NCBI GenBank assembly: GCA_041690635.1
Contig: JAWLGZ010000001.1
Coordinates: 248,001-312,000, forward strand
DNA: 64,000 nt
Reading direction: 5' to 3'
Source: JAWLGZ01 sp041690635
GTDB lineage: Bacteria; Pseudomonadota; Gammaproteobacteria; Thiohalomonadales; Thiohalomonadaceae
The first letter of the stretch is position 1; the number at the start of each line of letters is the position of its first letter. The position numbers and the translations under genes are program-made. Of the stretch, positions 17,336-25,436 are shown piece after piece. Below the pieces are notes generated by a model that was not told the origin of the DNA, did not search any database, and worked only from the letters and a program-made list of their open reading frames with translations.

Positions 17336-18363
17336 TGGGCAAGACCCTTCCGTTCCCCCAAGGCAAGCGTTTCGCATTTGCCGTGATCGACGATACCGAC
17401 GTGGCGACGGTCGCCAATGTGGCGCCGGTCTATGCTTTGCTCGAGCAGCTGGGGCTGTGTGCGACCAAGACCGTGTGGCCGGTTGCCTGCCCGGAGGGAA
17501 GCGCCGCCTTTCATCAGTCGCAAACGCTGGAGGATGCCGACTACCTGGCCTTCGCCCGCGACCTCCAGCGGCGCGGATTCGAACTGACCTGGCATGGGGC
17601 GACCATGGAGTCGAGCCGGCGGCCGCGCACCCTGCGCGCCCTGGATCGGTTCCGGGAGGCGTTCGGCCACTACCCGCGCATCCACGTCAGTCACTCCGCC
17701 AATCTGGAGAACCCGTACTGGGGCATCGGGCGGCTCGACAACCCGCTGTTGCGGCGCCTGCTGTGGTGGAAGCACCCGATTCACTTCGGCGGCCACGTGG
17801 AAGGTTCGGAGTACTGGTGGGGGGATCGCTGCGCCGAACACATCCGCTACGGGCGCAACCTGACGTTTGATGAGTTGAACCTGTTGCGGGTCAACCCGAC
17901 CCTGCCCTACCGGGATCCGCGCCGGCCACTGGTGCGCTACTGGTTCTCGGCGGCCGACGCGGAGGATGCGGATGAGTTCATCACCCTGCTCGCGCCGGAA
18001 CGGCTGGACCGGCTCCAGGGTGAGGGAGGCGTCTGTATCGTCGCCACCCACTTCGGCAAAGGGTTCGCGCGTGACGGCGAGGTGGAACCGGCGGTGCGCG
18101 AACGGCTCGAGGACCTGGCCCGGCGTCCCGGCTGGTTCGTGAACACCGGCGAACTGCTCGACTGGTTACGACAGAACGGCAGCGGCGGCACCCTGCCGAG
18201 ATCCGAATGGAACCACATGCAATGGCGCTGGGCGCGCGACCTGGTTATTCGCAAGTGGCGCGCCAGGCAGCGGAAAAGACAAGGAGGCAAAGATGCAGCC
18301 AGACACCATCGAACGACTCCAGGCGATCTTTCGGGCGGTCCTTCAGGTGGAGCCGGAACATGA
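17335..18363 (+). CDS. NodB-like (polysaccharide deacetylase-fold) protein
   Basis: A 342-residue protein. The N-terminal FAVIDDTD (Asp19/20/22) matches the first acidic motif of carbohydrate esterase 4 enzymes. ELTWHGATMES (His87), HVSHSAN (His117/120) and IVATHFGKG supply candidate metal and catalytic residues. There is no signal peptide, so the enzyme appears cytoplasmic and would act on a soluble or lipid-linked precursor. The motifs differ from secreted chitin or peptidoglycan deacetylases, so exact chemistry is uncertain. The last 23 codons overlap the ACP gene and look low-complexity (Gly/Ser-rich), perhaps a readthrough extension. Confidence 0.65.
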   Translation: MGKTLPFPQGKRFAFAVIDDTDVATVANVAPVYALLEQLGLCATKTVWPVACPEGSAAFHQSQTLEDADYLAFARDLQRRGFELTWHGATMESSRRPRTLRALDRFREAFGHYPRIHVSHSANLENPYWGIGRLDNPLLRRLLWWKHPIHFGGHVEGSEYWWGDRCAEHIRYGRNLTFDELNLLRVNPTLPYRDPRRPLVRYWFSAADAEDADEFITLLAPERLDRLQGEGGVCIVATHFGKGFARDGEVEPAVRERLEDLARRPGWFVNTGELLDWLRQNGSGGTLPRSEWNHMQWRWARDLVIRKWRARQRKRQGGKDAARHHRTTPGDLSGGPSGGAGT

Positions 18364-18532
18364 CATACAGGCGCTCCGCCAGGGTGACATAGACCGCTGG
18401 GACTCGATGGCGCATGTGATGCTGGTCAGCGCCATGGAGAGTGAGTTCGGCATCCGCATCGACATCGCCGACAGCCTGCGCATCGACTCCTTCACCGCCG
18501 CCCAGGCGCTGCTGGCAGACAAGGTCTCCTGA
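18293..18532 (+). CDS. Acyl carrier protein
   Basis: A 79-residue carrier protein. The phosphopantetheine-attachment Ser is in RWDSMAHVMLVSAMESEFGI, the typical D-S-M/L motif followed by helix 2. The start at 18293 has a strong AAGGAGG at 18281-18287, although it lies inside the end of the upstream gene. The stop overlaps the fkbH-like ATG by one base. It is not the housekeeping AcpP (no fab genes nearby). It is most similar in kind to the stand-alone ACPs paired with FkbH enzymes. Confidence 0.88.
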   Translation: MQPDTIERLQAIFRAVLQVEPEHDIQALRQGDIDRWDSMAHVMLVSAMESEFGIRIDIADSLRIDSFTAAQALLADKVS

Positions 18533-20172
18533 TGCAGTTTCTCGAAGCGCAGCGCACGCTGGCGGAGTTCACGGGCGGCGAGCCACTCCCGTTTCTGCTG
18601 GGCATGTCCGGCACCCCGGACCCGTTGCGCCTGTTCATCCGCGCCGTCGCCGCGCGGCAGGGGTTCAAGGCCGAGCCGCGTACCCGCCCCTTCAACACCC
18701 TCGCCCAAACCCTGATCACCAAACCGGAATCGGTACCCGAGGTGTTCCTGCTGCTCCCTTCGGATCTGCTGCCGGAGGCGGAGTGGCGTTCGGGACTCCC
18801 CACCGCCCCGCTCGATACCCCGGCGGCACATGAACAGGTGAAGCGGGTGATCGAACGGCTGGTGAACCGACCCGAAGCCCGGACGCTCTATCTCCCTGCC
18901 CCCCTGCCACCGCTCCTGTCCGACCCGGCCGCCAACGGGGCGCTCGCGGAAGAGCTGCTCGCCCTGATGCGGTCGCACGGGGCGCGTGTGCTTCCCCAAT
19001 CGGCGTTTTCCCTCGGCAACTATCTGTCCAGCGGCAACCCGATCGCCAGCGCCCGTGTCGGCGAGGTGGCCGCGACTGTTGTCGACGCATTACGAGCAAC
19101 CCGCACGCCGTGCAAGGTGCTGGTCACCGACCTGGACAATGTAATGTGGCATGGGGTCATCGGCGAAGAGGGCCCGGAGGGTGTTCGGTACGAGCCGGAG
19201 GGGCTTGGCTTCCGCCACTTCATCTATCAGACGTTCCTGGCGAAGCTGCGCCGCGAGGGGACACTGATCGCGGCGGTCAGCCGCAACGACCCTGACCTGG
19301 CTCTGGCCCCGTTTCGCGGCGGGAGGATGATGCTGAAGGAGTCCGATCTGGTCACCGTGTTGGCGGGCTATGGCGCCAAGTCGGCGCAGATCGAGGCACT
19401 GGCCCGGCAGCTCGATCTGGGACTGGATGCCTTCGCTTTCGTCGACGACAACCCGGTGGAGCTGGCGGAGGTGGGCCAGCGACTGCCGTCGGTCCACTGT
19501 GTCCCGTTCCCCGCCGGTGAAGATGAACTCCCCCCCTTCTTCGATCGCCTCGCCAGCCTGTTCGCCCGCCCGCAGATCACCGACGAGGACCGAAGCCGGA
19601 CCGAACTCTACCGCCGTCGGCTGAAGGGGATGGCGCCGGAGAATACGAAAGGCGCCGACCTGACGGCATTTCTGCGCGGCCTGGAGATGGTGCTGACCGT
19701 GAGCGACCACAGCCGGGGCAATCGGCAACGGGCGGTCCAGCTCATCAACAAGACCAACCAGTTCAACCTCAACGGCCGCCGACTGGAGGACGACGAGGTT
19801 GCGGAGGTCCTCGAAGGCGGAGGCTGTCTTTTCACCGCCCATCTGGCGGACCACTACGGCAGCCACGGAGAGATACTCGCCTGCCTGATCGACGGCGAGG
19901 GGATTGTGCGCTCCCTGGTCATGTCCTGCCGGGTGCTGGAGCGGCGGGTCGAACACGCCTTCCTCGCCTGGCTGGCCGGCCAACCCCAACCGCCCCGGGC
20001 GCTCGACTTCCGCCCGACCGAACGCAATGAACCGCTGCGGCGTTTTCTCGACGACCCGGCCTTCGACGGAACGGAAAGCGGTCTCACCCGTTTGGACGTC
20101 CGACGCTTCGCGTCCGACCACGCGGACGATCTGAACCTCTTCCGCGTGGAAACCGAACGCACACCAACGTAG
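18532..20172 (+). CDS. FkbH-like HAD-IIIC family protein
   Basis: A 546-residue protein of the FkbH group. In characterised members this group loads a glyceryl unit from 1,3-bisphosphoglycerate onto an ACP. An N-terminal ~190-residue region precedes the HAD core: motif I VTDLDNVMWHGVIGEEG (Asp200/Asp202), motif II near AAVSRND, motif III Lys in MMLKESD, and motif IV FAFVDDNPVE. The C-terminal ~200 residues resemble the FkbH acyltransferase-like segment (LINKTNQFNLNGRR). Motif I reads DLDNV where many family members have DLDNT. The partner ACP gene overlaps by one base, so the pair probably makes an acyl- or glyceryl-ACP. Nothing resembling a polyketide synthase lies within the window. Confidence 0.85.
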   Translation: MQFLEAQRTLAEFTGGEPLPFLLGMSGTPDPLRLFIRAVAARQGFKAEPRTRPFNTLAQTLITKPESVPEVFLLLPSDLLPEAEWRSGLPTAPLDTPAAHEQVKRVIERLVNRPEARTLYLPAPLPPLLSDPAANGALAEELLALMRSHGARVLPQSAFSLGNYLSSGNPIASARVGEVAATVVDALRATRTPCKVLVTDLDNVMWHGVIGEEGPEGVRYEPEGLGFRHFIYQTFLAKLRREGTLIAAVSRNDPDLALAPFRGGRMMLKESDLVTVLAGYGAKSAQIEALARQLDLGLDAFAFVDDNPVELAEVGQRLPSVHCVPFPAGEDELPPFFDRLASLFARPQITDEDRSRTELYRRRLKGMAPENTKGADLTAFLRGLEMVLTVSDHSRGNRQRAVQLINKTNQFNLNGRRLEDDEVAEVLEGGGCLFTAHLADHYGSHGEILACLIDGEGIVRSLVMSCRVLERRVEHAFLAWLAGQPQPPRALDFRPTERNEPLRRFLDDPAFDGTESGLTRLDVRRFASDHADDLNLFRVETERTPT

Positions 20173-20203
20173 CAGCGTGGCCCACACGGTGGGCGAATGG
20201 GCT

Positions 20204-20662
20204 CTACCTTCGGTTGCGGAAAAACTCGCGCAGCAGTTGCGCGGACTCCTCCGCCAGCACGCCGCCGGTCACCTCGGCGCGGTGGTTCAGGGCATCGGAC
20301 TGCAGCAGGTTGAAGACGCTGCCGGCGGCGCCGGTGCGCGGGTCGGGGGCGCCGAAGACCACCCGCGCCACGCGGGCGTGAACGATGGCCCCGGCGCACA
20401 TGGGGCAGGGTTCGAGGGTGACGTAGAGGGTGGTGCCCGGAAGCCGGTAGTTGCCGACCTTTTCGGCGGCCGCGCGCAGGGTACGGATTTCGGCGTGGGC
20501 GGTGGGGTCGCTGGCGCCGATGGGACCGTTCCACCCCTCGGCCAGCAGTTCGCCGTTGGACTCGATCAGCACGGCGCCGACCGGGACCTCGTCTTCCGTC
20601 TCCGCCTGACGCGCCAGTTCCAGCGCATGCTGCATCCAGTGGTGATCGGTTTCGGTGGCCAT
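20204..20662 (-). CDS. tadA: tRNA adenosine(34) deaminase TadA
   Basis: Zinc-dependent deaminase that makes inosine at the wobble position of tRNA-Arg(ACG). 152 residues. Catalytic signatures are THAEIRTL (His zinc ligand and Glu proton shuttle) and PCPMCAGA (two Cys ligands). The following IVHARVARVVFGAPDPRTGAAGS is typical of TadA rather than other cytidine deaminases. It is convergent with the FkbH-like gene. Confidence 0.96.
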   Translation of the reverse strand: MATETDHHWMQHALELARQAETEDEVPVGAVLIESNGELLAEGWNGPIGASDPTAHAEIRTLRAAAEKVGNYRLPGTTLYVTLEPCPMCAGAIVHARVARVVFGAPDPRTGAAGSVFNLLQSDALNHRAEVTGGVLAEESAQLLREFFRNRR

Positions 20663-20685
20663 TCTTCTCAGCCCAGGTCGCGCCC

Positions 20686-20776
20686 GTAGGAGCCCGCCCC
20701 CGCGGGCGAACAGGGATTCCGAAAACCTAAAACAAAGCGGCCTTGCCGCTGTTCGCCCGGAGGGCCGGGCTCCTAC
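20686..20776. repeat. REP pair (BIME-like element), copy 1
   Basis: Two inverted REP-like units: GTAGGAGCCCGCCCCCGCGG followed by GCGAACAG at 20686-20713, and the facing CTGTTCGCCCGGAGGGCCGG followed by GCTCCTAC at 20749-20776. Each unit can form its own hairpin and the two can pair with each other. The same unit pair recurs at 49361-49426. Confidence 0.85.
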
Positions 20777-20799
20777 GGTATCGGTAACCCACCGATGGA

Positions 20800-21108
20800 C
20801 TACCGACAGCGGTAGACGTCGAAGTGCTGGCGGCCGTCCTTGGGTTCGCCGAGCGGGACCACGGTATCGCCCTTCACATCGGCGGCGCTGTTGCGGGCGA
20901 GGCGGTACAGCTCCTGCTGCACCTTCTCCCGATTACGTTCGATGCCCGCCACCCTGTCCACGAGAGAGACGGTGGTGCTACCGACCCGCTGACACTTGGC
21001 AACCTCCGCTACGGTGGCCACCCGCACCGATTCCCCCTCGGGGGTCAGTTTCACCCAGGTACAGGCGGAGAGCCCGACCACAAGCGCCAAAACGATCAGT
21101 CGGGACAT
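20800..21108 (-). CDS. DUF4156 family lipoprotein
   Basis: Small outer-membrane lipoprotein, 102 residues, starting MSRLIVLALVVGLSACTW with lipobox LSAC. Its mature part (VATVAEVAKCQRVGSTTVSL ... LARNSAADVKGDTVVPLG ... FDVYRC) has the pattern of DUF4156. Function is not established. It begins 5 bases after the guaA stop, with GGAGT overlapping the guaA end, so it is probably the distal gene of a guaA transcript. Confidence 0.8.
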   Translation of the reverse strand: MSRLIVLALVVGLSACTWVKLTPEGESVRVATVAEVAKCQRVGSTTVSLVDRVAGIERNREKVQQELYRLARNSAADVKGDTVVPLGEPKDGRQHFDVYRCR

Positions 21109-21113
21109 GAGAC

Positions 21114-22691
21114 TCACTCCCACTCGATAGTCCCCGGCGGCTTGCCGGTGATGTCGTAAACCACCCGGGAGATACCGTCGATCTCGTTGACGATGCGGCG
21201 GCAGACGTGGTCGAGGAAGTCGTAGGGCAGGTGGGCCCAGCGGGCGGTCATGAAGTCGATGGTCTCCACGGCGCGCAGGGCGACCACGTACTGGTAGCGC
21301 CGGCCGTCACCGGTCACGCCGACCGACTTCACCGGCAGGAAGACGGTGAACGCCTGCGAGACCGTGTCGTAGAGGTCATGCCTGCGCAGCTCCTCGATGA
21401 AGATGTGGTCGGCCAGACGCAGGATATCCGCGTACTCCTTTTTCACCTCGCCAAGGATGCGCACGCCGAGGCCGGGGCCGGGAAAGGGGTGGCGGTAGAC
21501 CATCTCCGACGGCAGGCCGAGCTCGACGCCGATCTGCCGCACCTCGTCCTTGAACAGCTCACGCAACGGCTCGACCAGCTTCAGCTTCATGTGCTCGGGC
21601 AGGCCGCCCACGTTGTGGTGGGACTTGATCACGTGGGCCTTGCCGGTCTTGGAGCCGGCCGACTCGATCACGTCCGGGTAGATGGTGCCCTGCGCCAGCC
21701 ATTTTGCATTGGCCAGCTTGGCCGCCTCCTCCTCGAACACCTCGATGAACAGGTTGCCGATGATCTTGCGCTTCTTCTCCGGATCGGTGACCCCTTCGAG
21801 CTTGGCCAGGAAGCGCGCCTCGGCATCGACCCGGATCACCCGTACCCCCATATGCTCGGCGAAGGTGGCCATCACCTGGTCACCCTCCTGGTGGCGCAGC
21901 AGGCCGTTGTCGACGAAGACGCAGGTGAGCTGGTCGCCGATCGCCTTGTGCAGCAGGGCCGCCACCACCGAGGAGTCGACGCCGCCGGAGAGCCCGAGCA
22001 GCACCTCGTCGCCCCCCACCCGATCGCGGATGGTGTTGATGGCGTCGTCGATGATGTTGCCGGAGGTCCACTCGGCGCCACAGCCACAGATGTCGTGGAC
22101 GAAGCGGGAGAGAATGCGCCCCCCCTGGCGGGTGTGGGTCACCTCCGGGTGGAACTGCACACCGTAGTAACCCCGCTCATCGTCGGCCATGCCGGCGATG
22201 GGGGCGGAGTCGGTGGAGGCCATCAGCTTGAACCCTTCGGGCAGGGTGCAGACCCGGTCGCCGTGGCTCATCCAGACGTCCAGCAGGCCGTACCCCTCGG
22301 GGCTGGTGTGGTCCTCGATATCGCTCAGCAGCCGCGAATGGCCGCGGGCCCGCACCTGGGCATAGCCGTATTCGTGGTGGTCGGCGATCTCCACCGCACC
22401 CCCGAGCTGGGCGGCCAGGGTCTGCATGCCGTAGCAGATGCCGAGCAGCGGCACCCCCAGTTCGAACACCACCGCCGGTGCCTTTGGCGCATCTTCGACC
22501 GATACCGATTCCGGGCCGCCGGAGAGGATGATCCCCTTCGGGGCGAAATCGCGAATCGCCTGCTCATCCGCATCCCAGGCGTAGATCTCGCAATAGACCC
22601 GCGCCTCGCGCACCCGGCGGGCGATGAGCTGGGTGTACTGCGAACCGAAGTCGAGGATGAGGATGCGGTCGGAATGGATATCGGCGGCCAT
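21114..22691 (-). CDS. guaA: GMP synthase (glutamine-hydrolysing)
   Basis: Final step of GMP synthesis: XMP plus glutamine plus ATP to GMP. 525 residues from the ATG at 22691, identical in length to the E. coli enzyme; the longer frame upstream is not needed. The N-terminal class I glutaminase domain has the nucleophile Cys in GICYGMQTL and the His/Glu in VQFHPEVTHT. The ATP-pyrophosphatase domain has LSGGVDSSVVAALL, and the C-terminal dimerisation domain ends KPPGTIEWE. Unlike in E. coli it is not adjacent to guaB, which lies about 11 kb away on the same strand. Confidence 0.97.
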   Translation of the reverse strand: MAADIHSDRILILDFGSQYTQLIARRVREARVYCEIYAWDADEQAIRDFAPKGIILSGGPESVSVEDAPKAPAVVFELGVPLLGICYGMQTLAAQLGGAVEIADHHEYGYAQVRARGHSRLLSDIEDHTSPEGYGLLDVWMSHGDRVCTLPEGFKLMASTDSAPIAGMADDERGYYGVQFHPEVTHTRQGGRILSRFVHDICGCGAEWTSGNIIDDAINTIRDRVGGDEVLLGLSGGVDSSVVAALLHKAIGDQLTCVFVDNGLLRHQEGDQVMATFAEHMGVRVIRVDAEARFLAKLEGVTDPEKKRKIIGNLFIEVFEEEAAKLANAKWLAQGTIYPDVIESAGSKTGKAHVIKSHHNVGGLPEHMKLKLVEPLRELFKDEVRQIGVELGLPSEMVYRHPFPGPGLGVRILGEVKKEYADILRLADHIFIEELRRHDLYDTVSQAFTVFLPVKSVGVTGDGRRYQYVVALRAVETIDFMTARWAHLPYDFLDHVCRRIVNEIDGISRVVYDITGKPPGTIEWE

Positions 22692-22789
22692 GGCTTCTCC
22701 GGCTGGACGTCCTGAAAAGGGTGCAATGATCGGGGATTCGACTCTCCCGCGCAAGAAAGGTCAGCGGCCGTTGATATACTCCGCGCCCC

Positions 22790-23623
22790 ATGAGCGCCCC
22801 AGTGACCACCATCGACGCCCTGCTCGACCGCTACCCGGTTCTCTTACTGGACGCCTTCGGGGTGCTGGTGGACCAGCGCGGCCCGCTACTGGGCGCCATT
22901 GCCCTCATCGAACGGCTCAACCGCGAGGGTCGGGAGTGGTTCATCCTCACCAACTCGGCCAGCCGCCTGCCGGAGACCACCGCCGCCGATTTCGCCGCTC
23001 AGGGACTTCGGGTGCCGACTGAACGAATCATCAGCTCCGGGCTGCTGCTCGCCCCCTGGTTCCGGGAACACGGGCTCGAGGGAAGCCACTGTCTGGTGCT
23101 CGGCCCACCCGACAGCCACCGCTATGTGGAACGGGCCGGGGGCATTCCGCTGGCGCCGATCGATGGCACGGAGGCCGACTGTATCGTCATCGCCGACCAG
23201 AAAGGGTTCGACTGCATTGCGGGCATGGATGCGGCGGTCAGCCTGGCCCTTTCGCGGCTCGACACAGGCCATCAGCTCAAACTTATCCTCTGCAACCCGG
23301 ACATCATCTATCCGCGCGCACCCGCTCTTTACGGCTTTACCGCGGGCGGACTGGCGGCGATGATGGAGGCGATCCTCACCGAACGCTACGGTGAGGCCGC
23401 GCCCGGTTTCGAGCGACTCGGCAAACCATACACGCCGATTTTCGAGGAGGCGGCCCGGCGTAGCGGAACCCGTGAGATGGTGATGATTGGTGATCAAATC
23501 GCAACCGACATTCTTGGCGCGAGCCGCTTTGGAATCGATTCGGCATTGGTCGGCACCGGGCTCGCACGCCACGAAACAGCTGCCGGCGTGGTCCGGCCCA
23601 CCTGGGTATTGCAGTCCCTCTGA
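22790..23623 (+). CDS. HAD-IIA (NagD-like) sugar phosphatase family protein
   Basis: Cytoplasmic HAD hydrolase of 277 residues. Motif I is LLLDAFGVLVD, where the usual second Asp is replaced (DAFGV), as in several NagD-like proteins. Motif II is FILTNSASRLP. A large type II cap follows, with GKPYTPIFEEA (motif III Lys) and MIGDQIATDILGA (motif IV). The substrate is probably a small phosphorylated metabolite and cannot be named. It is divergent from guaA across 98 bases; TATACT lies close upstream of the start as a possible -10. Confidence 0.82.
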   Translation: MSAPVTTIDALLDRYPVLLLDAFGVLVDQRGPLLGAIALIERLNREGREWFILTNSASRLPETTAADFAAQGLRVPTERIISSGLLLAPWFREHGLEGSHCLVLGPPDSHRYVERAGGIPLAPIDGTEADCIVIADQKGFDCIAGMDAAVSLALSRLDTGHQLKLILCNPDIIYPRAPALYGFTAGGLAAMMEAILTERYGEAAPGFERLGKPYTPIFEEAARRSGTREMVMIGDQIATDILGASRFGIDSALVGTGLARHETAAGVVRPTWVLQSL

Positions 23624-23739
23624 TCCACGACAAGTCAAGCAGTCGGTGGCCAAACTGTGAACCGCGTCACATCTTGTGGAATAATCTGGTTCCACCTCCG
23701 GGTCGTCCCGGCGCAAACCCTGCTGACAGAAAGGGCACT

Positions 23740-24486
23740 ATGAGAGACGTCAGATTCCTCGTCGTCGACGACTCCAGCATGATGCGCAAGATGATCAAGG
23801 GACTGATCATGAACAAGCTGGGCTCCCAGCACGTGCTGACCGCGAACGACGGCCGCGAGGCGCTCAAATTGCTGGAGAACAACCCGGTCGACCTGATCAT
23901 CTCCGACTGGAACATGATCGACATGGACGGCGACGAACTGCTCTATGCCATCCGGCACCACGAGCGCTACAAGGACACGCCGTTCGTCATGGTCACCACC
24001 AACAACCAGCGCGACTTCATCATCACCGCGCTCCAGCTCGGGGTCTCTCAGTACGTCGTCAAGCCGTTCACTGCGGCGGAACTGGAGCAGAAGATTCGTA
24101 GCTCCTGGACCGCGGCCAACAAACGGCGTAGCGAGCGCCACTCGGATCTGCCGAAACACCGTGTTTTCGTACAGGTCGATGATGATCTTCGCGAGGCCGA
24201 GGCGGTCAATATCAGCCGCGACGGTATCTTGTTGCGGATGCCCTATGACAGAGCGATGGCACTCTACGAGACCTACTCCTTGTCGATGGTTTTCGAGGCG
24301 GAGGGGCAGAAGTGGAAGCTGGATAAGGTGCAGGGCCAGGTGGCCCGTCTGGAGGCCGAGAATCCCCGGGTACCAAGCTGTTCGATCGCGCTTGAATTCC
24401 GCCAGCTCCCGGAAGCGTCCCGACAGGAGTTGAAAGGCTTGATCGAATATCTCGCTTCACGGACTCCGAAGGTGATCGACGCATGA
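23740..24486 (+). CDS. Response regulator with C-terminal PilZ domain
   Basis: A 248-residue protein. The receiver domain (1-125) has acidic residues Asp10/Asp11, phosphoacceptor Asp56 in LIISDWNM, and Lys in VVKPF. Its sequence is close to CheY. A PilZ domain follows (about 130-245), with an RRSER basic stretch and NISRDGILLRMP, matching the R-x3-R and D/N-x-S-x-x-G c-di-GMP-binding motifs. The protein could link chemotaxis-type phosphorylation to c-di-GMP control of motility. Its stop overlaps the nfo start (ATGA), and a chemoreceptor gene lies just beyond nfo. Confidence 0.88.
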   Translation: MRDVRFLVVDDSSMMRKMIKGLIMNKLGSQHVLTANDGREALKLLENNPVDLIISDWNMIDMDGDELLYAIRHHERYKDTPFVMVTTNNQRDFIITALQLGVSQYVVKPFTAAELEQKIRSSWTAANKRRSERHSDLPKHRVFVQVDDDLREAEAVNISRDGILLRMPYDRAMALYETYSLSMVFEAEGQKWKLDKVQGQVARLEAENPRVPSCSIALEFRQLPEASRQELKGLIEYLASRTPKVIDA

Positions 24487-25331
24487 AACGGGTCGGCGCA
24501 CACGTCAGTATCTCCGGAGGGGTGCAGAACGCACCCCTGAACGCCAGCAAGATCGGTGCGAAAGCCTTTGCCCTGTTCACCAAGAATCAGCGCCAGTGGG
24601 CCGGGAAACCCTACACCAGTCAGAACATCGCCGAATTCAAGGCCAACCTGATAGAGGCCGGGATCGCGCCCGAGCACGTCCTGCCTCACGACAGCTACCT
24701 CATCAATCTGGGCCACCCTGAACCGGAGCCTCGCGAGAAGTCGCGCGACGCCTTTCTCGACGAGATGCGCCGTTGCGAGCAGCTCGGCCTCAGGCTGCTC
24801 AACTTTCACCCCGGCAGCCACCTGCGGCAGATTGAAGAAGAGGCCTGCCTGGAGCTGATCGCCGATTCGGTCAACTGGGTCCTCGAACAGACGGAGGGGG
24901 TGACGGCGGTCATCGAGAACACCGCCGGCCAGGGCAGTAACCTCGGCTGGCGCTTCGAACATTTGGCAGCCATTATCGACCGTGTCGAGGACAAGAGCCG
25001 GATTGGCGTCTGCCTCGACACCTGCCACACCTTTACCGCCGGCTACGACCTTCGCACCCCGAAGGCGTGCGACGCCACCTTCGCCGAATTCGAGCGGGTG
25101 GTCGGTTTCCGTTACCTGCGCGGCATGCACCTGAACGACTCCAAGCCGGACCTGGGCGCGCGGGTGGACCGGCACGACAGTATCGGCAAGGGCAAGCTCG
25201 GTCTGGAGACCTTCCGCTACATCATGAACGACCCGCGCTTTGAGGAGATCCCGATGGTGCTGGAGACAGTCGATGAAACCATCTGGCCGGAGGAGATCGA
25301 ACTGCTCTATTCCCTGGAGGAAGAGAAATAA
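24483..25331 (+). CDS. nfo: Endonuclease IV (AP endonuclease)
   Basis: Base-excision repair enzyme that cuts 5' to abasic sites, 282 residues. Start KRVGAHVSISGGVQNAP is the family N-terminus. Zinc ligands are visible in VLPHDSYLINLGHP, LNFHPGSH, VIENTAGQGSNLGW, GVCLDTCHTFTAGYD, HLNDSK, VDRHDSIGKGKLG and VLETV. The 4-base overlap with the response regulator-PilZ gene indicates translational coupling, an unusual partner for a repair gene. Confidence 0.96.
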   Translation: MKRVGAHVSISGGVQNAPLNASKIGAKAFALFTKNQRQWAGKPYTSQNIAEFKANLIEAGIAPEHVLPHDSYLINLGHPEPEPREKSRDAFLDEMRRCEQLGLRLLNFHPGSHLRQIEEEACLELIADSVNWVLEQTEGVTAVIENTAGQGSNLGWRFEHLAAIIDRVEDKSRIGVCLDTCHTFTAGYDLRTPKACDATFAEFERVVGFRYLRGMHLNDSKPDLGARVDRHDSIGKGKLGLETFRYIMNDPRFEEIPMVLETVDETIWPEEIELLYSLEEEK

Positions 25332-25359
25332 CCTTTGACTTGACAGATGACCGGGCGGT

Positions 25360-25388
25360 CTTATTCTTATGGTTTTTGTCAGAATAAG
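25360..25388. promoter_or_regulatory. Inverted repeat upstream of a chemoreceptor gene
   Basis: CTTATTCT (25360-25367) and AGAATAAG (25381-25388) form an 8-base inverted repeat with a 13-base spacer. A TTGACTTGACA string lies just upstream (25333-25344). It lies 50-77 bases before the chemoreceptor start and is AT-rich against its surroundings. It could be an operator or an mRNA hairpin; there is no T-run. Confidence 0.4.
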
Positions 25389-25436
25389 AACAACGACCTG
25401 TCGGGTCAGTCGACCCGCACCAGCAAGGCGGAGCCG

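Noticed and set aside
21207..22715. 502-codon plus-strand frame opposite guaA
   Set aside because: Antisense shadow of guaA with no domain and no ribosome-binding site.
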